Shown: positions 45,760-57,097 of the stretch, one piece after another
Layout of the letters: the number at the start of each line of letters is the position of its first letter
Numbering within the stretch: position 1 is the stretch's first letter
DNA from: Collybia mongolica
Lineage: Eukaryota > Basidiomycota > Agaricomycetes > Agaricales > Clitocybaceae
Length of the DNA stretch: 64,000 nucleotides
Direction: 5' to 3'
NCBI GenBank assembly: GCA_013420905.1
Contig: JAAXNY010000010.1
Coordinates: forward strand, 806,001 to 870,000
Notes under the pieces: generated by a model
What the model was told of the DNA's origin: nothing
Databases searched by the model: none
Seen by the model: only the letters and a program-made list of their open reading frames with translations
Made by a program: the position numbers and the translations under genes

Positions 45760-46124
45760 TGTTGAAATCTAACTATGAGAGAACATGGTAAGCCTCAGTC
45801 TGTGTATAATTGACTGAGTTATCACTGTACCTATAAGAGAACATGGTAAGCTATGGTACAGTAGTAAGCATAAGTTTAAGCAGTAAGTAAGTGAGTGGCT
45901 TACCCTAGTCTGTGTATAATCAACTGAGGGTGTCTGTATGGTAAAGTGAAGTATATATATATATAAGTGAGACAAAGGGGAATGAGAATGGGGTGGAGAA
46001 TGAGTGACGCGGCCATGGACAAAGGTGTCCATGGGCAATGTAATCATGGATAAAAGGCAAAGTCATCCATGAGTGGCATGACCATGGACAAAGTGCATCC
46101 ATGGTGCCACGTTGAAACTTAACA
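45760..46124 (-). repeat. Copia LTR (5' LTR of the minus-strand element)
   Basis: On the minus strand it begins TGTTAAGTTTCAACG at 46124 and ends TTTCAACA at 45760, 365 bp, with TG...CA ends. It contains a TA-rich TATA-like run (about 45953-45965) and internal direct repeats AGAGAACATGGTAAGC (near 45778 and 45837). No second LTR was found in the window, so the length rests on the TG/CA ends and the adjacent primer site. Confidence 0.6.
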
Positions 46125-46744
46125 CCTCCTAGTAAGAAGGATACAGAGCAGAAAAGTACAATGATTGTACCTGCACTAGATAAATCCAAACTGGAAATAG
46201 TAGAAATGCACAAAGAAATCATGTGCCTCTGAGCAATGACACCATATGAGAGCAAACCACAGAAAAAGTTGAAGAAAGCATCAAAAGTGATGTGACTTTC
46301 AAGTCAGATAACTGCTGATACTTATCTGGGGTGTGCAATTGAGCATGTAAGGGACAAAAGAAGTTCCAAAACATGGTTTGAGAAGAGATGGTTCATCTCC
46401 AGGATCTTCAAGTTCCAGTTCTGATAATTCAGACTGGAATGCAGGAGTTTGGGATTATAGGACAAGTGACTGAAAGGAAACAAAGCCTTTATTGAAGCCA
46501 GTGCTGCCAGCTTCATATGACAGATCTTCAGATCAACATGCCTACCATTGTTTTGTGATAGAAGGAAGCACATATGTTGACAATGGAGGTGTGCAATAGT
46601 GAGGATTGCACCTTCACAATGGAATCTGACTCAGACTGCAAATCTGTGTTGACAGCATTGACAGACATAGCTAGCTAGGTTTTAGATAGGCCAATACCTA
46701 AATTACAACCTGTATCTGAGGATGAGGATGAGTCCAATGGACAA
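46125..46744. other. Spacer between the two Copia relicts
   Basis: Repeat-derived DNA into which the Copia LTR abuts. It probably includes the decayed gag part of the plus-strand relict. No domain can be named. Confidence 0.3.
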
Positions 46745-47512
46745 ATGCCTGAATTGTATGTGTTGTCCAATTCAGACTGGGACAGTGATGACAAAGGTGA
46801 TGGTAAACCACCCCATGCTGGAGAAGCACCCAAAGAGATCATATCAGATTTTGGCAGGGACTCTGAAGAGTTATCTGAGGCCAGCTGGAGTGAGATTAGC
46901 TTTCTCAATGGTATTGACTTGGACTTGGATGTAGCCACAGAGGATGTTGCAGCAAAAGTAGATGCTGGCAACAATACCAAAGGTGCCCCTTGTGTCAAAG
47001 TTTATGACTCAGGGTATTCCTGTCACATGTCCCTATACCAAGGTGCCTTCAAGAGTTATACCATGATTACTCTGAGGCCTTTTTGAGCTACCAACAAGCA
47101 AAAGTTCAATGCTATTGGCAAGGGGGAGATGGTGATTGACATCCCTAACAGTGCTGATGTCTCCCAGCTCAGGCTCACTGAGGTACTGTATTCCTCAAGG
47201 TGGGCTACACCCTCATATCTGTCAGCCATCTTGATGGCAATGGTTTCTCTGCCATTTTTGGAGGCAGGAAGTGCATGATTTGCACTCTTGATGGGAATCA
47301 ATTTGGTGAGGTTGCAAAAACTCAATGCGGCCTGTACCAGATTTAGCATGAACCTGAAGAGGCCAACACAACAGTTGAGGCAATCAGCCTCAACCAGTTC
47401 TATTGGTGTATGAGCCATATCACCCCTGAGGTTGCAAAGAAACTAGTCAACTGACCACAAGTGTTGTAAATGATCCTCAGGAGCCCGATTTTCTCTTAGG
47501 CTCTGTGGTTCG
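46745..47512 (+). pseudogene. Second Copia relict (protease / pre-integrase), plus strand
   Basis: The frame from 46745 is an acidic gag-like stretch leading to KVYDSGYSCHMSLYQGAFKS (about 47000-47060), where DSG is the aspartic protease active site in a fungal Copia context. After a stop at 47086 the sequence continues with NKQKFNAIGKGEMVIDIPNS, LRLTEVLYSS and, in another frame, FGGRKCMICTLDGNQFG and YWCMSHITPEVAKKLVN, the pre-integrase zinc region. Stops and frameshifts throughout make this a relict. It runs opposite to the other Copia element and is a different family by sequence. Confidence 0.7.
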
Positions 47513-47963
47513 TAGGAGATGAGCACAGATCACTTAAACGGAGTTAAGCACACTTTATCTGCACCATGTCAAAGATGCCCAAACATTTGCACTTGGCTAG
47601 GTCTCATATTGCAAATCTAGGAGAATACATGCCAAAACCAAAGAGGCAAAAAAGGGTGAATGAAGTAAACAAGGAGAATGTATGCATATTTATTCAATGA
47701 GAATGAGGATATCAAGTAGCATCTCATCACTCTAACTGATTGTCTGGGATTCAGATCACGTGGCATGTCACAGATGTCACAAGTGGTTGTATTTGAACGA
47801 GGCATATCTTACCTATTAGTATTATATCATTCAAGCCTTCCGGGACTAGACTATGCAAAGGATACTTCAACTCTACAGCCAATTTGCTCATGCTTAGCCC
47901 GTCAAATACTACTTCTCTTTCCCGAACTCGTGTCTGCCGTGCTTGCAACCGCCCCCTTCAGTG
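47513..47963. other. Right edge of mobile-element block
   Basis: No coding sequence is recognised. The block ends where homology to the WDR7-like gene resumes at 47964. Confidence 0.3.
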
Positions 47964-48058
47964 ATCGGATCGCTGTCTCGAGGTCATACATTACAACCAC
48001 GCCCTCACTAGATCCTACTGCGAGGCGCTGAGTGCCCATATGGTGCTCCACACTAGGG
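47964..48058 (-). pseudogene. Second piece of the WDR7 relict, ending at the duplication junction
   Basis: The minus strand encodes GTQRLAVGSSEGVVVMYDLE, matching DTQRLAVGSSDGAVVMYDLK of the intact gene (51545-51640). It directly continues the homology broken at 36775. At about 48057 it switches abruptly to the GH7 3' relict on the other strand. This switch is the breakpoint of the segmental duplication. Confidence 0.85.
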
Positions 48059-48254
48059 ACCCCTCTGCTCCAGGTGTTGCGCGTGGCCCCTGCCGTACCT
48101 CTTCCGGCCATCCCGATGACGTCGAATCCTAATACCCCAACGCTTCAGTCACCTACTCTAACATCAAGTGGGGCGACATTGGCTCGACTTTCTCGACCAC
48201 TGGCGGCCCCGGAACTACGACCACCAGCGAGCCCCAGCCTACTGGCGGCACAGT
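48059..48254 (+). pseudogene. GH7-2 3' relict lacking CBM1
   Basis: The frame matches residues 420-485 or so of GH7-2 ([30 protein letters not shown]). It has a nonsense change, CAA to TAA, after DDVES (about 48128-48130). It then jumps from GGCACAGT to AGTGCAGAGC, missing 218 bp that hold the CBM1 and stop. There is no start, signal peptide or catalytic signature. It is a dead 3' fragment carried by the duplication. Confidence 0.9.
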
Positions 48255-48748
48255 AGTGCAGAGCTTGCGATTCTCACAGAGAGCTTGCGATACCGTTGTA
48301 CGTCTTCTGGCAGTTATTTATCTCTTTTGTGCTTTGGTTCCAATTGCTCGACCTATCAATCATACCTCTCGGCAACTTTCATAGGGTATATAGGTCAATA
48401 CATTTTTTTACTCTGTACGCAATTTAAAGAATTAGTTTTGATTCTCACTCTCTCTTGAGCGCTTGAGCACTGACCCGTCATTATTTTATTTCCAATGTCG
48501 ATCATGATCTCGCCCATGTGCGCACATGGTCACATGTAAATTGTTTCCTCTTGCCGTTGTCCATTCTGCATGCCTCCTCACCTCAAAAATAGGCCTTCGG
48601 GTTCGATGCAGATGACAATGGAAGGGAGATGATTTCGGACCGAGGGAGCTAGAAATAACATAAAGTGTGGGTTCAACGGTCGCGCATATAACCGGGTTGG
48701 GTCCCTTCTTACACGCTAAACATCCTAGTGCTTCCCATCATCTACGCA

Positions 48749-51073
48749 ATGTTGGGGGCTTTCATAGTTATCATTGCCACTTTCGCACCTTGGGGCGCCA
48801 ATGCTCTTTGGCCTATCCCCAGATCGCTCCAAACTGGAACCACTTTGTTGAAACTCGCCTCTTCCTTCGACGTCAAGATCGGTGTTACTAATCCTCCTCA
48901 GGATCTCCTAGATGCCGTCAGTAGAACAAAGGGTTTCATCCAAACCGACAAGTTGCAGAGGCTAATTGTCGGTCGTGGGGCGAATGACAGTAGCGCTTTG
49001 GGGAATGCACCGAGCTTGCCAGGTCTCACCATTTCGCTTTTGAACAACAACGCTCCACGCCCAATCGCCGTGGAAGCAGTTGAGGCAATAGGCACTCGAA
49101 GTGAAGGGTATTCCTTGACCGTTCCCACCGATGGAACTTCTGCCATTTTAACTGCAAATTCGACCTTGGGACTGTTCAGAGGGCTCACGACTTTTGAGCA
49201 ATTGTGGTACGATTCAGCAGGAGTGACATACAGCTATCAAGCTCCGGTGAAAATTGTGAACGATATTCCTGCATTCGTGAGCACTCGTTTATAGATTCCA
49301 ATATGCACCCATTCAAATTTTTTTCGGCAGCCCTATCGAGGTTTGATGCTCGACACGGCGAGGAATTTGTAAGGATCAGCGTTTACACATAGCTTATATT
49401 CTAATTCTATGACCTCAAGTTTTCCAGTAGCAGACATAAAGCGAACCCTGGATGCGATGAGCTGGGTTAAAGTAAATGCGAATATTGACAACTCAACCTT
49501 TCCTTTCTAAACTGTTTTCTTCAAGATCAATACATTCCACTGGCATATTGTCGCCTCTCAGAGCTTTCCGCTCGACGTTCCAGGTTTCCCTGAGATTGCG
49601 TCTAAAGGAGCGTACTCGTCTGCTGAGATTTACAGCCCCGCAAATATCCAGGACATAGTTTCGTATGCCGGCGTAGTACGTACTTAACCGTGACGTCGCT
49701 TTACAAAACCTGACAATCTTGTCTATAGAGGGGTATCGATGTTATGATGGCAAGCTGTCTTTCCCCTGTGATATTTGTTGCGTCATTAAGTTATCTCCCT
49801 CCACAGGAAATTGATACTCCAGGACACATGGCCGTCATAGCCAATTCTCATCCAGAACATATTGCATGTAACCAAGCAAGCCCTTGGATTGAGTTTGCCA
49901 CTGAGCCACCAGCCGGGCAGCTCCGACTAGCATCAGCAGCAACAACGAATTTTACCGCTAGCCTCATTTCCGCCATCGCCCAAATACTTCCTTCTAAGCT
50001 TTTCAGCACTGGTGGAGATGAGCTCAACGCAAACTGTTATACCCAAGACGCCCAGACACAAGCAGATTTGAAGAGTTCAGGGAGAACTCTCGAACAGGCT
50101 TTGAATGTTTTTACACAAGCAACTCACAAATCATTGGCCGATCTGGGCAAGACTCCGGTTGTTTGGGAAGGTTGCACATAATCTAGAGAATACTATATCC
50201 AGATTTATTCTATTTCTTTAGAGATGGTTTTGGAACATACAGTAACCTTGCCCAAGGATACTGTTGTCATGTTTGTTGGCTTCTCCACGACTTGCGCGGC
50301 ATGCTAACCCCATGAACTAGGGTGTGGATCTCATCACAACATGCCGCGTCTGTAGCTTCCAAGAACTTCCGGATAGTTCATGCGCCTTCGGATTATTTCT
50401 ATCTGGTAATCTTTTAATCATCATAGATCGAGTGTTTTTTTACTAATGAGTATATTTTTCCTCAGGACTGTGGCGCCGGCGGATGGGTAGGCAATAATCC
50501 TACTGGGTAGTTACTGCACTTAAACATTCAAGATACTCCTACTAACTTTCCTTTAATATAGGAATAGCTGGTGTGATCCGTTCAAGACTTGGCAAAAGGT
50601 AACTCTCACAGCTTTTTAATCATGTCCCATAGTCAATTACAGTATCGTCAAGTCGTACACGTTCGATCCTTTTGCTGGCCTGACAACCGCACAACGATCC
50701 CTTGTTCTTGGAGGCAAGGATGTTCTGCATTCTCCAATTTACCACCATCTGACTTGTTTTACAGGTCAACAACTTCTTTGGACTGAACAGTCTTCGCCTG
50801 AAAATGTTGATTCCATCGTTTGGCCTCGTGCAGCGAGCTCAGCCGAGGTGTGTACCGTTACTACACTACGGTGGGGTGCAGTCGTTCGAACATTTTACTC
50901 AGATTTTCTGGACTGGTGCCACACTTCCTGACGGAACTGCTCGAAACGTTGCTTCTGCTCTACCGCGCTTACATGACATGCGTTACCGAATGGTCCGGAG
51001 GGGTATCAGGGCAATTCCATTGCAACCACATTGGTGTGCCCTGCGCCCAGGTGTGTGTGATTTGCGCGCATGA
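48749..51073 (+). CDS. GH20 beta-N-acetylhexosaminidase, copy B (D-to-A change near active site)
   Basis: This is the duplicate of the GH20 gene at 33986, with the same exon layout and signal peptide (MLGAFIVIIATFAPWGANA). Splice sites checked by eye are all kept, including the two GC-AG introns (49750-49806 and 50714-50764). The catalytic Asp-Glu pair in STGGDELN is present. The conserved HWHIVDSQSFPL segment reads HWHIVASQSFPL here (GAC to GCC near 49551-49553). That Asp is strongly conserved in GH20, so activity may be lowered or lost. Other changes, such as T-to-A after DELN, look mild. The stop at 51071-51073 is 97 bp from the stop of the convergent WDR7-like gene. It could be a young functional copy or an early pseudogene. 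Confidence 0.85.
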
Positions 51074-51170
51074 TATTGTACTCTATTACCATGGAAAATT
51101 TGAAACCAAATTGGACCGCACCAGGAGGGAATGTGGCTGAATGATTTTCATCTTTGCCACTGGCATCTTG

Positions 51171-54100
51171 TTATGTACTGAATGTCAAGATACTCTCTCT
51201 GATCTTTAGCTTCACACTTCGGTCAGTAGCCCATTCAAATTTGATCCATTCAAGGGTGGCAGCTACACCCATGTTGGCTGCATGGCCGTATTCAGTATCA
51301 AACCAAATTTGTTAGGAAAATGATTTACCTTCGTCCCCCACGTTAAAGCTGATTGTTTTAAATGGTTCTGATCCCCCGTGACCCTGCCGCGGCGGTGCAC
51401 CAGGATTGAAGAAGCTGACAAAACTGGAGCCAACCTTCCAGACCCGAACGACGCTTTCTTCCAAAGACAGAGTCAAGAGTCTCCTGCCGTCAGGAGAGAA
51501 ACTACACGCCGTTATTCGTTTCTTGTGGCCATCAAGTACATATAATCGGGTCGCTGTCTTGAGGTCATACATTACGACCGCACCATCACTGGATCCTACT
51601 GCGAGGCGCTGAGTGTCCATATGGAAATCCACACTAGGGAACCTATAAAGGATCTTTAGATAAACCTGATTGGTAAGTAAATATAGTGAAAACACACGTC
51701 TTCACAACATAACCAATAATCTCAGTTGCAGTGTCCAGAACGGCCTCTCGATGGGTCGTAACGTTCGGATCAAGAGATTTCACGACTGCTTCCATCAACT
51801 TGGGAATATTTGGCTGAAGGACGACTGGACGCTGTATACAAATGGTCAATTAAACAGACTTAATATTTTAGCCTTGTTTATACCTTGCGAATCAGGAAGG
51901 CGACGATTTGTAGAACTGTTCTTCTATGTTCAAGGCTAGGAGGTGTTAGGATATCAAGTCCCAACGTTGTCATAAACAGTGTCGTATTGGTCGATGAAAT
52001 CTGCAACACCGCGAGACGAGCTTGCGTTCCAACGTTTTGAGTGTTGATATTCTCTTTTCGTGATGTAGTCGCAAGAGTAAACAATGCTCGAAGGATTTCC
52101 ATGGCATCGATATAATGTTGCCATATATGAAACCCCCTTGAGCACAAATCCACAGCAAGAACTCGATGCAATGATTGCTCATCATGCAGATACAGGGCGA
52201 TGGATTTCGAGATGTCGGTCAAAGCGCTAGGGAGACATAAGCACATTACAACCAAAATCCCGGTATGATCCATACCTTGCTGAAAGTAAGCTGTACTTTT
52301 CGCTAGCGAGATAGCCACAAAGGAACAATGCAAGGGCGGCGTGCATGGATTCGCGATTGGCTGTTGGTTGGAGGCAAGGCACTATAGAGCCTGATGAGTC
52401 AATCCTATGAGACGAAAAGTGACAGATTTATACTTACAATGATGTTGCCATTGTTCTGCCGTCGCATTTGCCTCCTCGTCCGTCAAGCATGCTACTGCGT
52501 AATCAAACAGAGTTCGGGCTGCTTGTCGCACTTCATCTATTTGAATTTGTTAGTGTGCACTTGTTTTATTAATATCATCAATTTACTGGAACCGTCGAAC
52601 CACCGTTGAGCAAGAAATACGAGGCTCGGTGGTTGGTACCAAGGCCCCACAGATGAGGCGAGAGATGTTGCATAGAAAATGGTGACGGTATTCGCCCCTT
52701 CCATATGTTCTACAACCCCACGATTATTCAGGGATCTCTACGCATCTGAACGGTCTTACCTTCGAACAGGCTCAGAGCGGCAAGGACCACAGTAATTGAT
52801 AAAGCCCTCGCGGCAGACACATCGCCTGATATGCACCAAGGGTCTTGAGGGCGAGAGCCATTATATAAAGTTAGGGCACCGCAACTGAGCGCCCCAATGT
52901 AAGTCAATACGAAACAAATATCCCCAGTAAATTACCTGGCAAAACCAACTACTACTGTTGGGCCTTGTATATGAAGCCGGTCCAAGCAAATCACATCGAT
53001 ATCTTCATTCAAACCAGGAGTCAGCAGGGCAGACAGAAGATAGCGAAGCTTTTCCAGAGTAAGCAGGATTTTGCGCGTCTGGTCTCGATTTGTACTAATC
53101 GTCTTCGCAATTGTGATAGCCTCTGAGGTAAAGCGTGCCAAATCGAGTGTAAGAGTTGAAACTTCAAATAATTGAGCACACATGTGAATCTAATTTTCAA
53201 GTATGCCTCACCAAGGTCCATACCACGAAATAAGCCTGGGACAGGTTTTAGGACTGTATCCGGCAAGCAAGCATGTGCGCTTAGAGACCTAGCACATGCG
53301 TGCATGGCATTGAGGCAATGAAAAAAGGGATGATTAAACTGATTAGACTCACCATTCCGTCCATCCCCCTTGTTCTAACAATTCATCAACCTTATCAAGG
53401 CTCATCGACCTCCAAAATTCCTTGGTCTGTACATCCCATAATCGGGCACGATGGTCTGTATATATAAGCAATAAATTATGCCCTCCAACGCAGACCCTGC
53501 ATAAGGGAGCAGCGGAGCCCGGTATAAGATAAAGGCTAGGTGATGTGAGTAGTCCAAAATAGATATTAGAGGCAGCCACATACAATTGGAAACCATCAAC
53601 GGCGATAACAGCAACCGTTCCGTCAACCGATATACAAAGAACACACCCTCTCAAGGGCCCGTCTTGTGTTTCTTGTACCTGTATGACGCTAGCGAGAGGT
53701 GTGATGAAGATAGTCCACCGGGCACACAACTTGAAGTGACTATTAGATGGTGATCAAAAAATGACAATCCATATCGCAGGTACACGGGCTCACTCGATAT
53801 TCCAGAAAGCCACAGACCCATCGTCAGCACCTCCTACGATGAATTTTTCCTTGGTTCGTGCATTTCGAACCAAATGTAAACCCGTGATATAGCCGTTAAG
53901 CGCGGGTTTGGACACCTTATTGGTAGTTGATGTATTAATTATTTTCCCACACAGTTGCAGGAAGGATGACTGTCGAATACGTCCATCACCTTGGGAGTAG
54001 AAGTTTGTGTGCTGAATAAATTTGTATAAGAATAATACCTACCATATCCTTCAATGATAATGTCTAGCTCGAGGGGCAAAAGCGCTGTCACGTCATTTCC

Positions 54101-56339
54101 ATTGATCTCAGAACGCTCGGATGACGTTTGCCACAAGGTACGAACTTTCCCAGATGGACTGGTAGTATCATAGCAAGTAACTCTGCGACCACCGCTGTTG
54201 CTTAAAGTCGTAGTCAGAATTTTCGACGTGGAACTGATATCGGCTGCGTCGTATTGCCCAAGAGAGATGGTTCGCGATAATTCAGACCTTGTGGACATTT
54301 AATCAACTCATCGCCTCTCAACGAGGTATAAACTCACTTGACGTTCCTTGAGTCTACGTCTCCTGATTCGGCTGATGGTTCACCATCGGTTGAATCAACC
54401 AATTTGATAGCGTAATACACTGCTTGTTCCTGACAAAATCTGTGAAGTGAGCTCATTTTCACATGTCGAACTTACCTTGAGTAAAACCGTGTACGACGAA
54501 TCGTCAATCCACGCCACATCTACGATGTTAGGAACTGGATCTACATATAAGATTCGAAAGGTCGACTCTTGATATTGGAAGAGCTAACAAGAAGGGGTGT
54601 CATCATCTGAAAGAACGCCCAAGCTGAACTCGTACCGTCATTTCCTCCGAGTTCCACATGAAAGCAAACATCCTGCCGTTAATTGTGCGCGGACGGAAGC
54701 CCAACAACGAGCCACGACTTGAAAGTTTCCCCAGGTCGCTTTCCTCGTCGAGAGATACTCTCCCAGGTTCACTTGTCTTCTCACTGAGAGGAAGGTGATC
54801 GACAGATCGCGACTTCATCGCTTTGAATGGGTTTGGGAGGGGCAATGAGGCAAGATTCGTTAGGTGCGAATCTGGCGCGCGAACCTCCATTTGAACTGGG
54901 ACACGAGGTAGAAGCTTAAACCTCCGGACAACAAAATGTCCTGCGGAGTTGATCATATAAAAGGTTGATGTATCTTTAGAGGCAAATCATGTCCATGAGG
55001 ATTAGAATAGAACAGAGGAATACATACTATCTGGTTCTTGGTGCAGGCCAACGCTAAGAGCTGAGCCATCAAAAGACCAAGACCCTACTTTCACTAACCT
55101 CACTTCAAGAGGCGCAAGGTCTTCATTGGCGTGAAACTCAAATATAGCGAGGCGGGACTTCTCAAGAACACCGTTATCCTCAGCATCCATTGTCGCAGGT
55201 GATGGAGAACTGGGGTCGATGGTAGCAGATGCAAATAATATTGTAGACTATGTGAGATATATACATGTTAAATATAGTCAACAGATAAGGTAGCGCCTCT
55301 CGCACCTCTCCAAAGCGGAAAACTTCGAGATAACTCCAAAGCCATACATCGTGAGATACATCTTTAGCTTTGATGCTAGGAGGAGGTTGGAAGGGCGCGT
55401 CGTCTGTATGGGCAGTCGCCAGACAAGTGCCATCTTGGAGTGAGAAGATTGAAATATCACTAAAACGTGTTTTTAGATATACGAGGGTGAATATAGCTCG
55501 CCCATAACTAACCCCGTCTCTTGCAGCGCGGCGAAGTACTCATTGGTGCTGTTGAGAAACTGTACCCTTGTCACTGCTCTTCCAGGACCTGAACGTGGCG
55601 GAAGGATGTGGCACAACAGGCTCATATCGTGGGTGGTACCCGGGAAAACTTGGTCAGGCAACGAAGAGGCCGATGAAATAGAATTTCCTGTTGAAGACGA
55701 CCGCGTTGGCGAGAGTAGAGGCTTAGGAATACTTTTGCGTTTCAGACTGGAATGTGGGAGCCCCAAGAGTGAAGAAGCCGGAGATCTATCTGTGGGAGTG
55801 TTCTGGTTCTGGTCTGGTTCAGAGGCAGTCAATTTGCCCCTAGGATTTCGGCCTTTTAGCATTTCCTTCAGCTTCTCGGGTTCATCTTCGAAGTCCACAT
55901 AATTCTTTGGAGCCTCAACGCGTTCTGTGGTGACTCCGGAGACTGTCCTGGATTGCGGTGTAACATTAAACGGAGATGATGATATTATTGATGGAGTGGA
56001 AGATCGAGAGGGCCCTCTGGAATTGTAAGAAACACGCGGAGGGCTTGTTGGCCTTGAGGGGTGAAGTTGTGGTTGTCGCCCAGCAGTCGTGGTATTTGGA
56101 CGGGACTGATTGAAAACATACAAAGTGCCATCATGCGACCCAATCAGCACTCCTTCCACGTCTGATACCGCGTCAATTGGATGGTCTCCTGCGACTCCCC
56201 AAGATTTCAGCAGACTCGGTCGTGTTCCTGAGCAACTCGCTTCCAATAGATTTCTTCCTTTATCGTTCTTTTGGTGATTTGGTTTCGATAGATTTGAAAA
56301 GGTAAGCGGGACTAGCAAGGAAGCATTGGAAGAACTCAT
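51171..56339 (-). CDS. Large WD40 protein, WDR7 / rabconnectin-3-beta-like
   Basis: WDR7-type proteins help control vacuolar ATPase assembly and endomembrane acidification in animals; the fungal role here is inferred. I take ATG 56339 (MSSSNASLLVPLTFS) as the start. The frame extends upstream only through a TTG. N-terminal repeats include SDVEGVLIGSHDGTLYVFNQ. A Ser/Pro-rich insert (about 56060-55700) follows. Further blades lie at 55460-53350, for example VRNARTKEKFIVGGADDGSV followed by AFWNIE near 53880-53800. The middle, about 53300-51700, is helical. The last repeats are DTQRLAVGSSDGAVVMYDLK and GHKKRITACSFSPDGRRLLT, and the tail ends KIRESILTFST with TAA at 51173-51171. Perhaps 20 introns give a protein near 1,300 residues. 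The gene appears complete, and its 3' end is duplicated in unit A. Confidence 0.8.
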
Positions 56340-57097
56340 CGTCGTCGTCGTCGTCGGACCCAAACCAGCGGCATCTCAAAGCCCCAGTGATCTTAACGCC
56401 GGTGTATATGATTTTCCCACAGTCACCCCACCGAAATGCTATACGGTCACAGTTCCGAGTCGCGATGTATGATCCCTCACAAACCAGAATGCAGTTGCTG
56501 GTGGTTTACAGTGATTTCTACTCACATGTACCACATACCTATAGCTCAAAGCGGACCTCCCACTTTCTGGCAGCTTCTTTGATTCACATGTCTCCATGCC
56601 TTGGATACACGCGGTCCGTCGGCGGAGGATGCTATCCGGAATTTCGAGGCGATTGTCAATATCTGACGCATTCAAGCTTCAAGCAACGCTTCGACATATA
56701 TATCAGACCCCGTCAATTGGCGCGAATCTTGTCCCAGATGACTTCAGACGGTTATACATCGGTATGCCCTGCCGTATTAACCTGTACATATTTCTACCCA
56801 TGTGACGTTCTAACGTCTTCCGGTTGACTCGCCAACAATCAAAGGCCTCACGCGCCCCCGTTTCCAATGTCCCGGATAACATGTTTTCTATAAATAAACT
56901 CGCAACCCATTTTAAACTCTCGACCAGAGGCAGTTTTCAAGTCGCTTCTGTCATATTGACAAGACGAGGTCATTTATGGTTCTTTTTCGGTCCTATGAAA
57001 ATCCGACGTCTATCCATACACAATTGGCGATATGGTGCCAGGGCAAGCTTAAATACAACGACGACGGCCCCTGACTTGGCACCCATAATCCCTCGCC
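56340..57097. promoter_or_regulatory. Divergent upstream region of WDR7-like gene and AA9-1
   Basis: About 760 bp between divergent starts. A TTAAATA element about 50 bp before the AA9-1 ATG (near 57048-57054) could serve as its TATA box. I see no further gene. Confidence 0.35.

Larger units (their letters stand above)
42570..46124 (-). mobile_element. Truncated Ty1/Copia retrotransposon
   Basis: Reading leftward the element has one LTR (46124-45760), a primer-binding site (45759-45751), gag, protease, integrase and the start of reverse transcriptase, in the Copia order. The RT stops after LYGLLPQDETQYMEQPKDF at about 42600, before the YVDD active site. RNase H and a second LTR are absent. 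Several stops and frame breaks show that it is dead. Confidence 0.85.
36776..47963. mobile_element. 11.2 kb mobile-element block inserted in the WDR7 relict
   Basis: Alignment by eye with the intact WDR7-like gene shows homology up to 36775 (equal to 51543) and again from 47964 (equal to 51545). The block therefore interrupts the relict almost without loss of host bases. It is A+T-richer than its surroundings and holds pieces of at least three elements in both orientations, so it is a nest built by repeated insertion. I could not find matching terminal repeats or a target duplication at its outer ends. Confidence 0.75.
48059..51543. repeat. Segmental duplication unit B
   Basis: This is the direct repeat partner of unit A. 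It holds the GH7 relict, GH20 copy B and the 3' part of the intact WDR7-like gene. Unit B keeps the full WDR7 gene and unit A keeps the full GH7 gene, as expected for a tandem duplication with breakpoints inside both genes. Confidence 0.9.

Noticed and set aside
36776..47963. Whole block as one Helitron (5' TC, 3' CTRR)
   Set aside because: The outer ends do not show CTRR or an A/T target, and the inside holds Copia pieces in both orientations.
56340..56363. N-terminal extension of the WDR7-like protein
   Set aside because: Would need a TTG start; ATG 56339 follows directly.
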